Assembly: GCA_963545565.1 (NCBI GenBank)
Contig: CAUUJV010000015.1
Span: 1-36,648, forward strand
Reading direction: 5' to 3'
Source of the DNA: CAUUJV01 sp963545565
Lineage (GTDB): Bacteria; Actinomycetota; Actinomycetes; Actinomycetales; Bifidobacteriaceae
Length of the DNA stretch: 36,648 bases
This document shows, in pieces, positions 8,049-16,567 of this stretch (positions within the stretch are counted from its first letter, which is position 1; each line of letters begins with the position of its first letter). The translations under genes and the position numbers were made by a program. The notes under the pieces are model-generated. The model did no database searches. It saw nothing but the letters and a program-made list of their open reading frames with translations, and was not told the DNA's origin.

Positions 8049-8078
8049 TTGATACTTACTATTTTGCAGGTTTAGATT
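8049..8078 (+). promoter_or_regulatory. Candidate adhE promoter
   Basis: TTGATA (8049-8054) is followed 17-18 bases later by TTAGAT/TAGATT (8072-8078). The surrounding DNA (7965-8090) is very A+T-rich. The predicted transcript start near 8085 is immediately before the Rex-like operator. Confidence 0.45.
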
Positions 8079-8089
8079 TATCTCTTAAA

Positions 8090-8107
8090 GTGTGAACTAC
8101 CTCACAA
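8090..8107 (+). promoter_or_regulatory. Rex-like redox operator upstream of adhE
   Basis: GTGTGAA-CTAC-CTCACAA matches 16 of the 18 positions allowed by the Rex consensus TTGTGAA-N4-TTCACAA; the two half-sites each deviate at one base. Rex is the NADH/NAD+-sensing repressor known to control fermentative dehydrogenases such as adhE in Gram-positive bacteria. The site sits 34 bases before the adhE start and next to the predicted transcription start, where repressor binding would block transcription. The rex gene is not in this window. Confidence 0.65.
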
Positions 8108-8141
8108 GGGCGTTTGGATTCACGCAACTCAAGGAGAAATC

Positions 8142-10847
8142 GTGGCAAAGGCAAAAGAGAGCGAAGAAGCACAGACTGTTGTGGCAGAAGCCCCGAAGAT
8201 GTCTGCAGCAGAAGCTGAAGTAGATGCACTTGTTCAAAAAGCACTCGTAGCTTTAGATGAATATGCTTCATATGATCAAAAGAAGATTGACTACATCGTA
8301 GCGAAAGCTTCTATTGAGGCACTACACGCACATCTCACGCTTGCACAAATGGCAGTTGAAGAAACTGGCCGTGGCTTGGTGGAAGATAAAGCAACAAAGA
8401 ACATCTTTGCTTGTGAGCACATTACGCATCATCTCGCGAACCAGCGCACGGTAGGCGTTATCAGCGAAAATGAGGTTGACGGTATTACTGAAATCGCAGA
8501 ACCAGTAGGCGTAGTTGCAGGCGTGACTCCGGTTACTAATCCAACCTCAACCGCAATTTTCAAATCTCTTATTGCATTGAAGACTCGTTGCCCGATCGTT
8601 TTCGGCTTCCACCCTGGTGCTCAGAAGTGCTCTATTGAAGCGGCTCGCATTGTTCGCGATGCAGCAATCGCAGCAGGCGCTCCTGAAAACTGCATCCAGT
8701 GGATTGAACACCCATCCATTGAAGCAACCGGAGCGCTTATGAAGCATCCTGGCGTTGCAACAATCCTTGCAACGGGTGGCCCAGGAATGGTAAAGGCTGC
8801 ATATACCTCTGGAAAGCCAGCTTTGGGAGTTGGTGCAGGCAACGCTCCAGCTTATATTGATTCTGATGTAGACCTTCCACGCGCAATCAACGATTTAGTA
8901 CTTTCCAAGCGTTTCGATTACGGTATGATTTGTGCAACTGAGCAGGCAATTATTGCTCATAAAGATATTTATGATGCAGCAATCCAAGAGATGAAGCGCC
9001 GCCGTGTGTACTTCGTTAACGCTGAAGAAAAGTCAAAGCTTGAAAAGTATATGTTTGGTGTTAGCGCATTTGCTGGAGAAGGCGCTCCAAAGCCAGTCCT
9101 CAACTCAGTAGTTCCAGGTAAATCCCCTCAATGGATTGCAGATCAAGCTGGATTCACAATCCCAGATGATGTTGTCATTATGGCTGCGGAATGTAAAGAA
9201 GTTGGCGTCAATGAGCCATTGACTCTCGAAAAGCTTGCACCTGTTCACGCTGTTTTGAAGGCTGAGAATAAGGACGAAGCATTCAAGAGGGCTGAGCAAA
9301 TGCTGCAATTTGGTGAGGGTCACACTGCTGCTATTCACACTAACAATGAAGCGCTTGTTCGTGAATATGGCCTACGTATGCACGCCTGCCGCATTATCTG
9401 GAATTCTCCTTCATCACTTGGTGGCATTGGCGATATCTACAATGCAATCGCTCCTTCCCTTACCTTGGGCTGTGGCTCCTACGGCGGCAACTCGGTATCT
9501 GGAAATGTACAGGCAATCAATCTTATTAATGTGAAGCGAGTGGCACGAAGGAATAACAATATGCAGTGGTTTAAGGTTCCTCCAAAGACTTATTTCGAGC
9601 CAAATGCAATTCGTTATCTGCGTGACATGGTTGATGTGAATCGCGTTGTATTTGTGTGTGACAAGGTTATTCTCGACCTCGGTATTGTAGATAAGGCAAT
9701 TCAGCAGCTTCAAATGCGTTTGAACAAGGTGGAATGGCGAATCATTGATTATGTTGAGCCGGAACCTTCTATCGACACTGTTGAACGTGGTGCAGCAATG
9801 ATGCGTGACGAATTCCAACCAGATACTATCATCGCAATTGGTGGTGGATCTCCTATGGATGCTGCAAAAATCATGTGGCTACTTTACGAACACCCAGAAA
9901 TCGAATTCCGTGATATTCGTGAGAAGTTCTTCGATATCCGCAAGCGTGCATTCCGTCTGCCAGAGCTCGGCAAGAAGGCAAAGCTTGTCTGCATGCCAAC
10001 CACATCTGGTACAGGTTCGGAAGTAACTCCGTATGCAGTTATCACCGATACGAAGACAGACACTAAGTATCCAATTACCGACTACGCATTGACTCCATCG
10101 GTGGCAGTAGTTGACCCGGTTTTGGCTCGCACTCAGCCTCGCCGTGTAGCGTCTGATTCAGGCTTCGATGCAATCACTCACGCAATGGAAGCGTATGTGT
10201 CATCCTATGCAAATGACTTCACTGATGGTATGGCTTTGCACTCCATCAAGCTGCTTTGGGAAAATCTTGCCGATGCAGTGAATGAAGGCCAAGCGAATCC
10301 GAAGGCACAGGAGAAGGTGCATAACGCAGCAACTATGGCTGGTATGGCATTTGGATCTGCCTTCTTGGGTATGTGTCACTCCATGGCTCACACTATTGGT
10401 GCGGTATGCCATATTGCTCACGGCCGTACAAACTCCATTTTGCTGCCATATGTAGTTCGTTACAATGGTTCAATCCCAATGGAGCCAACCAGCTGGCCTA
10501 AGTATGACAAGTGCAATGCTCCAGAGCGCTATCAGGATATTGCTCATCTGCTCGGACTTCCTGCTGCAACCCCAGAACAGGGTGTGGAATCGTTAGCTCG
10601 TGCATTGGAAGATTATCGCGACAACAAGCTCGGCATGGATAAGTCATTCCAAGTTGCAGGTGTTGATGAGAATTACTTCTGGGAGCAGCTTGACCACATC
10701 GGTATGCGTGCGTATGAAGATCAGTGCACCCCTGCAAATCCTCGTATTCCTCAGATTGAAGATATGAAAGATATTGCAATCGCTGCTTACTATGGAGTTT
10801 CTCAAGAAGAAGGTAAGCGCATTCGTGCGGAGCGCGCCGCAAAGTAA
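8142..10847 (+). CDS. adhE: Bifunctional acetaldehyde-CoA/alcohol dehydrogenase
   Basis: A 901-residue fusion enzyme of standard AdhE length. It reduces acetyl-CoA to acetaldehyde and then to ethanol, consuming two NADH, and is a main redox outlet of bifid-shunt fermentation. The N-terminal aldehyde dehydrogenase domain (to about residue 450) has VAGVTPVTNPTSTA and the catalytic Cys in DYGMICATEQ. The C-terminal iron-dependent alcohol dehydrogenase domain has GGGSPMDAAK for NAD and the metal ligands in FDAITHAMEAY and in the HSMAHTIGAVCHIAHG segment. The start is GTG 8142 after CAAGGAGAAATC. It is monocistronic, with a Rex-like operator upstream and a strong terminator downstream. Confidence 0.98.
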   Translation: MAKAKESEEAQTVVAEAPKMSAAEAEVDALVQKALVALDEYASYDQKKIDYIVAKASIEALHAHLTLAQMAVEETGRGLVEDKATKNIFACEHITHHLANQRTVGVISENEVDGITEIAEPVGVVAGVTPVTNPTSTAIFKSLIALKTRCPIVFGFHPGAQKCSIEAARIVRDAAIAAGAPENCIQWIEHPSIEATGALMKHPGVATILATGGPGMVKAAYTSGKPALGVGAGNAPAYIDSDVDLPRAINDLVLSKRFDYGMICATEQAIIAHKDIYDAAIQEMKRRRVYFVNAEEKSKLEKYMFGVSAFAGEGAPKPVLNSVVPGKSPQWIADQAGFTIPDDVVIMAAECKEVGVNEPLTLEKLAPVHAVLKAENKDEAFKRAEQMLQFGEGHTAAIHTNNEALVREYGLRMHACRIIWNSPSSLGGIGDIYNAIAPSLTLGCGSYGGNSVSGNVQAINLINVKRVARRNNNMQWFKVPPKTYFEPNAIRYLRDMVDVNRVVFVCDKVILDLGIVDKAIQQLQMRLNKVEWRIIDYVEPEPSIDTVERGAAMMRDEFQPDTIIAIGGGSPMDAAKIMWLLYEHPEIEFRDIREKFFDIRKRAFRLPELGKKAKLVCMPTTSGTGSEVTPYAVITDTKTDTKYPITDYALTPSVAVVDPVLARTQPRRVASDSGFDAITHAMEAYVSSYANDFTDGMALHSIKLLWENLADAVNEGQANPKAQEKVHNAATMAGMAFGSAFLGMCHSMAHTIGAVCHIAHGRTNSILLPYVVRYNGSIPMEPTSWPKYDKCNAPERYQDIAHLLGLPAATPEQGVESLARALEDYRDNKLGMDKSFQVAGVDENYFWEQLDHIGMRAYEDQCTPANPRIPQIEDMKDIAIAAYYGVSQEEGKRIRAERAAK

Positions 10848-10877
10848 CGCATCGTCGAATAATTAGATAGCTAATAA

Positions 10878-10930
10878 GCCTGATTTCTTCGTCTCTCTTT
10901 GGTGTGAGAGATGAAAGAGTCAGGCCTTTT
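10878..10930 (+). terminator. Terminator after adhE
   Basis: A long imperfect hairpin: GCCTGA (10878-10883) pairs with TCAGGC (10920-10925), with an inner TCTCTC/GAGAGA stem, followed by CTTTT. It lies 30 bases after the adhE stop. Confidence 0.8.
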
Positions 10931-11064
10931 ATGTTGCAGTATCTTGCTCAACGCTGTGCTAAATTCATCAAGCTGATGACCTCCCTAAAAGTGGCAGAAT
11001 AAAAGGCTTAGAGTTCAACACGCCCGGATTCTGCTAGGGGACGGGTCATGCTTAAATTAACAAG

Positions 11065-11092
11065 TTGCCTGTTTTGGGCTCGCATATATATT
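11065..11092 (+). promoter_or_regulatory. Promoter of the S10 ribosomal operon
   Basis: TTGCCT (11065-11070), a 16-base spacer and TATATT (11087-11092) lie within the 399-base gap between adhE and rpsJ. This predicts a leader of about 150 bases. The rest of the gap (10931-11064) shows no further feature that I can support. Confidence 0.55.
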
Positions 11093-11152
11093 TTCTGAAT
11101 AGCGAGCGCGACTGCAGTGAAAAACTGAGGGGTTGCGCACTGATGTGGTAGA

Positions 11153-11181
11153 TACTGCAATACGCCAATGGCGCACCAGTA
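11153..11181 (+). promoter_or_regulatory. Hairpin in the rpsJ 5' leader
   Basis: TACTG (11153-11157) pairs with CAGTA (11177-11181), and inside them CGCC-AAT-GGCG (11163-11173) forms a second short stem. It lies about 65 bases before rpsJ and has no U-run. S10 operons are autoregulated by L4 through a leader in some bacteria; that this element does so is only an inference. Confidence 0.4.
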
Positions 11182-11246
11182 GCCGTTACAGAGGTGCCTT
11201 TTATACAGGTTGGAAATAATCGATCGCAAGAAAGGGCGTACGGCAA

Positions 11247-11555
11247 ATGGCGGGACAGAAAATCCGCATCAGGCTTAAGTCCTATGACCATGAGGTCATC
11301 GACCAATCGGCAAAGAAGATTGTCGAGACGGTCACGAACGCAGGCGCAACAGTCGTTGGCCCCGTTCCGTTGCCTACAGAGAAGAGCGTATTTGTAGTTA
11401 TTCGTTCTCCTCACAAGTACAAGGATTCTCGCGAGCATTTCGAGATGCGCACTCACAAGCGCCTTATCGACATCGTTGATCCAACACCTAAGGCTGTTGA
11501 TTCATTGATGCGCCTCGATTTGCCTGCAGATGTAAACATTGAGATCAAGCTGTAG
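11247..11555 (+). CDS. rpsJ: 30S ribosomal protein S10
   Basis: A 102-residue protein of standard S10 length, containing QKIRIRLKSYDHEVIDQSAK, GPVPLPTEKSVFVVIRSPHK and FEMRTHKRLIDIVDPT, the complete S10 (NusE) signature. S10 sits in the small-subunit head and also acts as NusE in antitermination. AGAAAGG lies upstream of ATG 11247. It is the first gene of the S10-spc cluster, and rplC follows 13 bases later. Confidence 0.98.
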   Translation: MAGQKIRIRLKSYDHEVIDQSAKKIVETVTNAGATVVGPVPLPTEKSVFVVIRSPHKYKDSREHFEMRTHKRLIDIVDPTPKAVDSLMRLDLPADVNIEIKL

Positions 11556-11568
11556 GGGGAGGGGAAAT

Positions 11569-12219
11569 ATGGTATCGCAGAACAATCGCACGGCTCTTCT
11601 GGGCAAGAAGCTCGGTATGTCGCAGGTTTGGGATGAGAACGGTTTCTTCATTCCTGTCACACTCGTTGAAGTTTCAACCAACGTAGTGACTGCAGTTAAG
11701 AACGAGGAATCTGATGGTTACCGCGCCGTGCAAATCGGCTATGGTGCTATTGATCCTACTAAGGTGACCAAGCCACTTGCTGGTCATTTTGCTAAGGCAG
11801 GTGTCACTCCTCGCCGTCACCTCATTGAGGTTCGCACTGAGGACGTTGAAAGCTATGAGCCAGGTCAGGAATTGACCGCCGAACTCTTCGGCGAGGGCAC
11901 AGTAGTAGACGTTACCGGCACCACTAAGGGTAAGGGATTTGCTGGAACCATCAAGCGCTGGGGCTTCAAGTCCTATCGCCGTACTCACGGTTCTCACAAG
12001 AACGAACGCCGTCCAGGTTCTGTCGGCGCTTGCGCAACTCCTAGCCGCATTCTTAAGGGCAAGCGCATGGCTGGCCGTATGGGTCATGCCACTAAGACTA
12101 CGCTGAACCTTACTGTTATGTCTTCCGATGTCGAGAACGGCATCCTCGCGATCAAGGGAGCTGTTCCTGGTCCTAAGGGTGCAATCGTTGTTGTACGTTC
12201 TGCAGTGAAGGGAGCCTAA
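11569..12219 (+). CDS. rplC: 50S ribosomal protein L3
   Basis: A 216-residue L3. It opens LLGKKLGMSQVWDENG, has the VDVTGTTKGKGFAGTIKRWGF core and the RMAGRMGHATKTTLNL loop that approaches the peptidyl-transferase centre. The frame is open back to 11539, but ATG 11569 follows a GGGGGAGGGG Shine-Dalgarno and gives the family N-terminus, so it was preferred. rplD follows 3 bases after the stop. Confidence 0.97.
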   Translation: MVSQNNRTALLGKKLGMSQVWDENGFFIPVTLVEVSTNVVTAVKNEESDGYRAVQIGYGAIDPTKVTKPLAGHFAKAGVTPRRHLIEVRTEDVESYEPGQELTAELFGEGTVVDVTGTTKGKGFAGTIKRWGFKSYRRTHGSHKNERRPGSVGACATPSRILKGKRMAGRMGHATKTTLNLTVMSSDVENGILAIKGAVPGPKGAIVVVRSAVKGA

Positions 12220-12222
12220 CTT

Positions 12223-12879
12223 ATGGCAAACGTTACTTTAAACGTCACAGATGCCAAGGGAAAGGCAGCTGGTTCTGTTGAAGCTCCAGTTGAGCTCTTC
12301 GGTATTGAAGCAGAAGAAGTTCGCAACCACGTTCCACTCGTACATCAGGTTGTTATTGCACAGCTTGCAGCTGCTCGTCAGGGTACTCACGCTGTAAAGA
12401 ATCGTGCACGCATCTCCGGTGGCGGTAAGAAGCCTTACAAGCAGAAGGGAACCGGTCGCGCTCGCCAGGGCTCAATCCGTGCTCCTCAGTATGCAGGCGG
12501 TGCTGTAGTTCATGGACCAGTTCCACGTGATTACTCACAGCGCACTCCTAAGAAGATGAAGGCTGCAGCACTTCGTTATGTACTTTCTGACCGCTTCAAT
12601 GCTGGTCGTGTACATGTTGTCGACTTCGCAATCGGTGAAACACCTTCCACCAAAGCAGCTAAGGCAGCTTTGGAGCCAGTTGTAGCACAGCGCTTTACAA
12701 CCGTTGTTCTCGACCGCGAAAACATCAACGAATGGTTGTCTGTACGCAACTTGGCTAATATTCACGTCATTTTTGCTGATCAGCTCAACACTTATGATGT
12801 TGTCACTGCTGAAGATGTTGTCTTCTCCAAGGAAGGTTTCGACGCCTTCGTTGCAGCTAAGACTCAGAAGGAGGCCTAA
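12223..12879 (+). CDS. rplD: 50S ribosomal protein L4
   Basis: A 218-residue L4. It includes HQVVIAQLAAARQGTHAVKNRA, and the long exit-tunnel loop KPYKQKGTGRARQGSIRAPQ, the site where macrolide resistance changes map in other bacteria. The C-terminal half carries the alpha/beta body with VLDRENINEWLSVRNL. L4 lines the polypeptide exit tunnel and represses the S10 operon in E. coli. It is tightly packed between rplC and rplW. Confidence 0.98.
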   Translation: MANVTLNVTDAKGKAAGSVEAPVELFGIEAEEVRNHVPLVHQVVIAQLAAARQGTHAVKNRARISGGGKKPYKQKGTGRARQGSIRAPQYAGGAVVHGPVPRDYSQRTPKKMKAAALRYVLSDRFNAGRVHVVDFAIGETPSTKAAKAALEPVVAQRFTTVVLDRENINEWLSVRNLANIHVIFADQLNTYDVVTAEDVVFSKEGFDAFVAAKTQKEA

Positions 12880-12884
12880 GTAAC

Positions 12885-13181
12885 ATGGTCGCAATTCACA
12901 AGCCTGCACACGACATCATCTTGAAGCCTGTTGTCTCTGAAAAGAGCTACGCAAACTCTGACCGCGGACAGTACACCTTCGTGGTTGCTCCAGATGCAAA
13001 TAAGGTTCAGATTAAGCAGGCCATCGAGGAAATCTTCAACGTCAAGGTCACTAACGTCAACACTCTCAACCGTGCTGGTAAGCGTCAGCGCACTCGTACT
13101 GGTTTTGGCCAGCGTGCGTCTCAGAAGCGTGCCATCGTCAAGGTTGCAGAGGGTCAGACGATTGATATCTTTGGCAACTGA
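12885..13181 (+). CDS. rplW: 50S ribosomal protein L23
   Basis: A 98-residue L23 beginning HKPAHDIILKPVVSEKSYA and containing YTFVVAPDANKVQIKQAIEEIF and VNTLNRAGKRQRTRTGFG, all standard for the family. L23 sits at the tunnel exit and is the docking point for trigger factor and SRP. The start is ATG 12885, with the AAGGAGG Shine-Dalgarno located inside the end of rplD. Confidence 0.97.
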   Translation: MVAIHKPAHDIILKPVVSEKSYANSDRGQYTFVVAPDANKVQIKQAIEEIFNVKVTNVNTLNRAGKRQRTRTGFGQRASQKRAIVKVAEGQTIDIFGN

Positions 13182-13211
13182 GGACTAGCCGAGAAAGTTA
13201 GGTACTAAATT

Positions 13212-14042
13212 ATGGCTATCCGCACATACAAGCCAACGACTGCAGGACGTCGTAACGCATCTGTCGCAGATTTTTCTGAGATTACGCGTTCCACTCCTGA
13301 GAAGTCGCTGCTTCGTAAGCTCAATAAGACCGGCGGACGTAACTCCTATGGTCGTGTAACTAGCCGTCACCGTGGTGGCGGTCACAAGCGTCAATACCGT
13401 CTCATTGATTTCAAGCGTTGGGACAAGGATGGCGTGCCAGCAACTGTTGCACACATCGAATATGATCCAAACCGTTCTGCTCGAATTGCTCTTTTGCACT
13501 TCGCAGACGGTGAGAAGCGCTACATCATTGCTCCTGAAGGAGTAAAGCAGGGCGATCGTATTGAGACAGGTGCAGACGCAGATATCAAGCCTGGTAACAA
13601 TTTGCCTTTGCGCAACATCCCAACCGGTACTGTTGTTCATGCAATCGAACTTCGCCCTCTTGGTGGCGCAAAGATTGCGCGTTCTGCAGGTGCTTCTGTA
13701 CAGCTCGTTGCTAAGGATGGTGCTTACGCTCAGCTGCGTATGCCATCTGGCGAAATTCGTAATGTAGATGCACGTTGCCGCGCAACCGTTGGCGAGGTTG
13801 GCAATTCCGAGCATGGAAATATTGAACTCGGTAAGGCTGGCCGTGCACGCTGGATGGGTAAGCGTCCAATTACACGTGGTGAATCTATGAACCCTGTTGA
13901 CCATCCACATGGTGGTACTACTCGTGGTGGTAAGCCACCTGTGTCTCCATGGGGCAAGGGTGAAGTTCGTACACGTCGTCCTAAGAAGGCTTCTAACAAG
14001 ATGATTGTTCGTCGCCGTCCTAATGGTAAGAACCGCAAGTAA
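13212..14042 (+). CDS. rplB: 50S ribosomal protein L2
   Basis: A 276-residue L2. It shows MAIRTYKPTTAGRRN, NSYGRVTSRHRGGGHKRQYR and LRNIPTGTVVHAIELRP. It ends with MNPVDHPHGG, which carries the conserved His important for peptidyl-transferase function. It is full length, with no anomaly. It follows rplW after 30 bases. Confidence 0.98.
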   Translation: MAIRTYKPTTAGRRNASVADFSEITRSTPEKSLLRKLNKTGGRNSYGRVTSRHRGGGHKRQYRLIDFKRWDKDGVPATVAHIEYDPNRSARIALLHFADGEKRYIIAPEGVKQGDRIETGADADIKPGNNLPLRNIPTGTVVHAIELRPLGGAKIARSAGASVQLVAKDGAYAQLRMPSGEIRNVDARCRATVGEVGNSEHGNIELGKAGRARWMGKRPITRGESMNPVDHPHGGTTRGGKPPVSPWGKGEVRTRRPKKASNKMIVRRRPNGKNRK

Positions 14043-14057
14043 GGAAGTGTCGCACAG

Positions 14058-14336
14058 ATGACTCGTAGCATCAAGAAGGGCCCATTCGTCGACGCCCACT
14101 TGCAGAAGAAGGTCGACGCACAGAACGAAAAGGGAACACATGATGTCATTAAGACATGGTCCCGCCGTTCAATGATTACACCTGATTTCATTGGACACAC
14201 CTTTGCAGTCCATGATGGTCGCAAGCATGTTCCAGTTTTCGTTACAGAATCAATGGTCGGACACAAGCTCGGTGAGTTCGCTCCAACGCGTACTTTCAAG
14301 GGCCATGTGAAAGACGACAAGAAGGCACGCCGCTAA
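14058..14336 (+). CDS. rpsS: 30S ribosomal protein S19
   Basis: A 92-residue S19 beginning MTRSIKKGPFVDAHLQKKV and containing WSRRSMITPDFIGHTFAVHDG, VPVFVTESMVGHKLGEFAPT and FKGHVKDDKK, the full family pattern. S19 lies in the small-subunit head with S13. It is the usual neighbour between rplB and rplV. Confidence 0.98.
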   Translation: MTRSIKKGPFVDAHLQKKVDAQNEKGTHDVIKTWSRRSMITPDFIGHTFAVHDGRKHVPVFVTESMVGHKLGEFAPTRTFKGHVKDDKKARR

Positions 14337-14357
14337 GGCGAGGAAGAGTAAAGACAC

Positions 14358-14717
14358 ATGGAAGCTAAAGCTATTGCTCGTCACGTACGTGTGACGCCAC
14401 GCAAGGCTCGCCGCGTCGTCGACCTCATCCGAGGCAAGCAGGCGACCGAAGCCCTCACAATTCTCAAGTTTGCACCTCAGGCTGCGGCTGTTCCAGTCCG
14501 CAAGGTACTTGAAAGCGCAATCGCGAACGCTCGCGTAAAGGCTGATAAGGCAAACGAACCATTCCGTGAAAACGAACTGATTGTTGCAACAACATTCGTT
14601 GACGAGGGTGTTACCCTCAAGCGTTTCCGTGCACGTGCACAGGGTCGCGCAGGACGAATCAACAAGCGCACCAGCCACATCACGGTGATTGTTGCCGATA
14701 AGGAAGGAGCCCGCTAA
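14358..14717 (+). CDS. rplV: 50S ribosomal protein L22
   Basis: A 119-residue L22 with AIARHVRVTPRKARRVVDLIRG at the N-terminus and the RFRARAQGRAGRINKRTSHITV hairpin loop that lines the exit tunnel. The stop overlaps the rpsC start as TAATG, so translation of the two is coupled. Confidence 0.98.
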   Translation: MEAKAIARHVRVTPRKARRVVDLIRGKQATEALTILKFAPQAAAVPVRKVLESAIANARVKADKANEPFRENELIVATTFVDEGVTLKRFRARAQGRAGRINKRTSHITVIVADKEGAR

Positions 14718-15544
14718 TGGGACAGAAGGTAAATCCATTTGGGTATCGCCTCGGCATCACCGAGTCTCACCGTAGCAAGTGGTTCTCTGATTCCACAAAG
14801 AAGGGCGAGCGTTATCGCGACTTCGTTTTGGAAGATGACAAGATCCGCAAGGCTATGAATGCTGACCTCGAACGCGCAGGTGTTTCCCGCGTTGTTATCG
14901 AGCGCACCCGTGATCGTGTTCGTGTAGATATTCACACTGCACGTCCAGGTATCGTCATTGGCCGTCGTGGCGCAGAAGCAGACCGCGTGCGTGCAAAGCT
15001 TGAAAAGTTGACTGGCAAGCAGGTTCAGCTCAACATCTTCGAAGTAAAGAACGCAGCAATCGATGCTCAGCTCGTAGCACAAAGCATTGCAGAGCAGCTT
15101 ACCAACCGCGTGACATTCCGTCGTGCAATGCGTAAGGCTCAGCAGGATGCTATGCGTGCTGGTGCAAAGGGTATTCGTATCAAGCTCTCTGGCCGCCTCG
15201 GTGGTGCAGAAATGAGCCGTTCTGAGTTCTATCGCGAAGGTCGCGTTCCACTTCAAACACTGCGTGCTTTGATTGACTATGGCTTCTTTGAAGCTAAGAC
15301 AACATATGGCCGCATTGGTGTGAAGGTATGGATCTACAAGGGCGATATGACTGAGCAGGAGTTCGAAGAGCAGCAAGCTCAGCAGAACAATCGTTCCCGT
15401 CGTAACGATCGTCGCCCACGTCGCAACAACCGCGGTGCAAATGCACAGCAGCAGAATGCAGCACAAACACAGGAAGCTCCAGCTGTAGCAGCTGAAACAC
15501 CAGCTCCTGAAGCAGCAGCACCTGCAGCGGAAGTTAAGGAGTGA
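14717..15544 (+). CDS. rpsC: 30S ribosomal protein S3
   Basis: A 275-residue S3. It begins MGQKVNPFGYRLGITESHRSKW, has the type-II KH domain with the GRRG turn near residue 82, and the SGRLGGAEMSR core. Residues from about 213 form an extension rich in Gln, Asn and Arg, then Ala/Pro/Glu, as is common in actinobacterial S3. S3 forms the mRNA entry site with helicase activity together with S4 and S5. The start overlaps the rplV stop. Confidence 0.98.
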   Translation: MGQKVNPFGYRLGITESHRSKWFSDSTKKGERYRDFVLEDDKIRKAMNADLERAGVSRVVIERTRDRVRVDIHTARPGIVIGRRGAEADRVRAKLEKLTGKQVQLNIFEVKNAAIDAQLVAQSIAEQLTNRVTFRRAMRKAQQDAMRAGAKGIRIKLSGRLGGAEMSRSEFYREGRVPLQTLRALIDYGFFEAKTTYGRIGVKVWIYKGDMTEQEFEEQQAQQNNRSRRNDRRPRRNNRGANAQQQNAAQTQEAPAVAAETPAPEAAAPAAEVKE

Positions 15545-15548
15545 GCTG

Positions 15549-15968
15549 ATGCTTATCCCAAAGAGGACTAAATATCGTAAGCAGCATCGCCCGGTTCGCC
15601 GTGGCATGTCTAAGGGTGGAAACGAAATCGCTTTCGGCGAGTTCGGCATTCAGGCACTTGCACCTGCATACATTACGAACCGCCAAATTGAAGCAGCTCG
15701 TATTGCTATGACCCGTTACATCAAGCGTGGCGGTCGTGTATGGATCACGATCTTCCCAGATCGTCCGCTCACCAAGCACGCTCTCGGTGCTCGAATGGGT
15801 TCCGGTAAGGGTGCACCAGAGTTCTGGGTTGCAAATGTTCGCCCTGGACGCGTTATGTTCGAGATTTCCGGTGTTTCTGAAGAAGTTGCACGCGAGGCTC
15901 TTCGCCGCGCAATTGATAAGCTTCCTATGAAGTGCAGGATTATCGCTCGTGAAGGCGGTGTCAACTAA
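15549..15968 (+). CDS. rplP: 50S ribosomal protein L16
   Basis: A 139-residue L16 starting MLIPKRTKYRKQHRPVRRGM, with GGNEIAFGEFGIQALAPAYI and the RMGSGKGAPEFWVA segment near the A-site tRNA. It is of normal length. It overlaps rpmC by TAATG. Confidence 0.98.
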   Translation: MLIPKRTKYRKQHRPVRRGMSKGGNEIAFGEFGIQALAPAYITNRQIEAARIAMTRYIKRGGRVWITIFPDRPLTKHALGARMGSGKGAPEFWVANVRPGRVMFEISGVSEEVAREALRRAIDKLPMKCRIIAREGGVN

Positions 15969-16216
15969 TGTCTATCGGAACTCCTGATTACACAATCAAG
16001 AATCTCAACGAGAAGACTGATGCAGAGATCGAAGACTTCCTCAAGAAGTCTAAGGAAGAGCTTTTCAACTTGCGCTTCCAGTCTGCAACAGGCCAGCTCG
16101 AAAATGCTTCCCGTCTCAAGGCTGTGAAACGCGACATCGCTCGCATGTATACAGTGCTTCGTGAGCGTGAGCTTGGTATTAGCCAGGCTCCGGAAGCCGG
16201 AAAGTCTGAGGAGTAA
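15968..16216 (+). CDS. rpmC: 50S ribosomal protein L29
   Basis: An 82-residue L29 with IKNLNEKTDAEIEDFLKKSK, EELFNLRFQSATGQLENASRL and KRDIARMYTVLRERE, the standard two-helix pattern. The C-terminus carries a short acidic tail. Its start overlaps the rplP stop and rpsQ follows after 2 bases. Confidence 0.97.
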   Translation: MSIGTPDYTIKNLNEKTDAEIEDFLKKSKEELFNLRFQSATGQLENASRLKAVKRDIARMYTVLRERELGISQAPEAGKSEE

Positions 16217-16218
16217 AC

Positions 16219-16485
16219 ATGGCTGAAAAGCTTGAGCGTAATGACCGCAAGGTTCGCCAAGGTGTCGTCGTGTCTGAATCCATGGATAAGACAATTACCG
16301 TGGAAATGGAACAGCGTTCGACTCATCCTCTGTATGGCAAGGTCGTGCGTAAGAACCGCACAGTGAAGGCTCATGATGAAAACAATGACGCACATGTCGG
16401 CGACGTTGTTACAATTATGGAGACTCGGCCTTTGAGCAAGACGAAGCGCTGGAGACTCAGCGAAATCGTCGAGCGTGCTAAGTAA
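16219..16485 (+). CDS. rpsQ: 30S ribosomal protein S17
   Basis: An 88-residue S17 with RKVRQGVVVSESMDKTITVEM, HPLYGKVVRKNRTVKAHDENN and GDVVTIMETRPLSKTKRWRL, the complete OB-fold signature. It is the last gene of the S10 half. An 82-base spacer with a hairpin separates it from rplN. Confidence 0.98.
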   Translation: MAEKLERNDRKVRQGVVVSESMDKTITVEMEQRSTHPLYGKVVRKNRTVKAHDENNDAHVGDVVTIMETRPLSKTKRWRLSEIVERAK

Positions 16486-16505
16486 TTAAGTTCGGCAAGG
16501 CTCCG

Positions 16506-16538
16506 CGTACACCATGGGACTAAGCTTCCTGGTGTACG
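16506..16538 (+). promoter_or_regulatory. Intra-operon hairpin between rpsQ and rplN
   Basis: CGTACACCA (16506-16514) is perfectly complementary to TGGTGTACG (16530-16538), a 9-bp stem with a 15-base loop. There is no U-run, so termination is unlikely. It marks the S10/spc boundary and could be an RNA processing or regulatory element. Confidence 0.6.
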
Positions 16539-16567
16539 GGGAGGACCAGCTCGGCTAAGGAGAATCA

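Noticed and set aside
8091..8106. CRP site TGTGA-N6-TCACA before adhE
   Set aside because: The match is real, but it is contained in a longer Rex-type site, and Rex control of adhE is the more likely reading in this group; kept as an alternative only.
13185..14141. 318-codon antisense frame over rplB (similar long antisense frames at 14714-15649, 5696-6376 and 13730-14320)
   Set aside because: These mirror the codon bias of strongly expressed genes on the + strand. Their products are rich in Cys, Leu, Ser and Thr, show no motifs and have no ribosome-binding sites.
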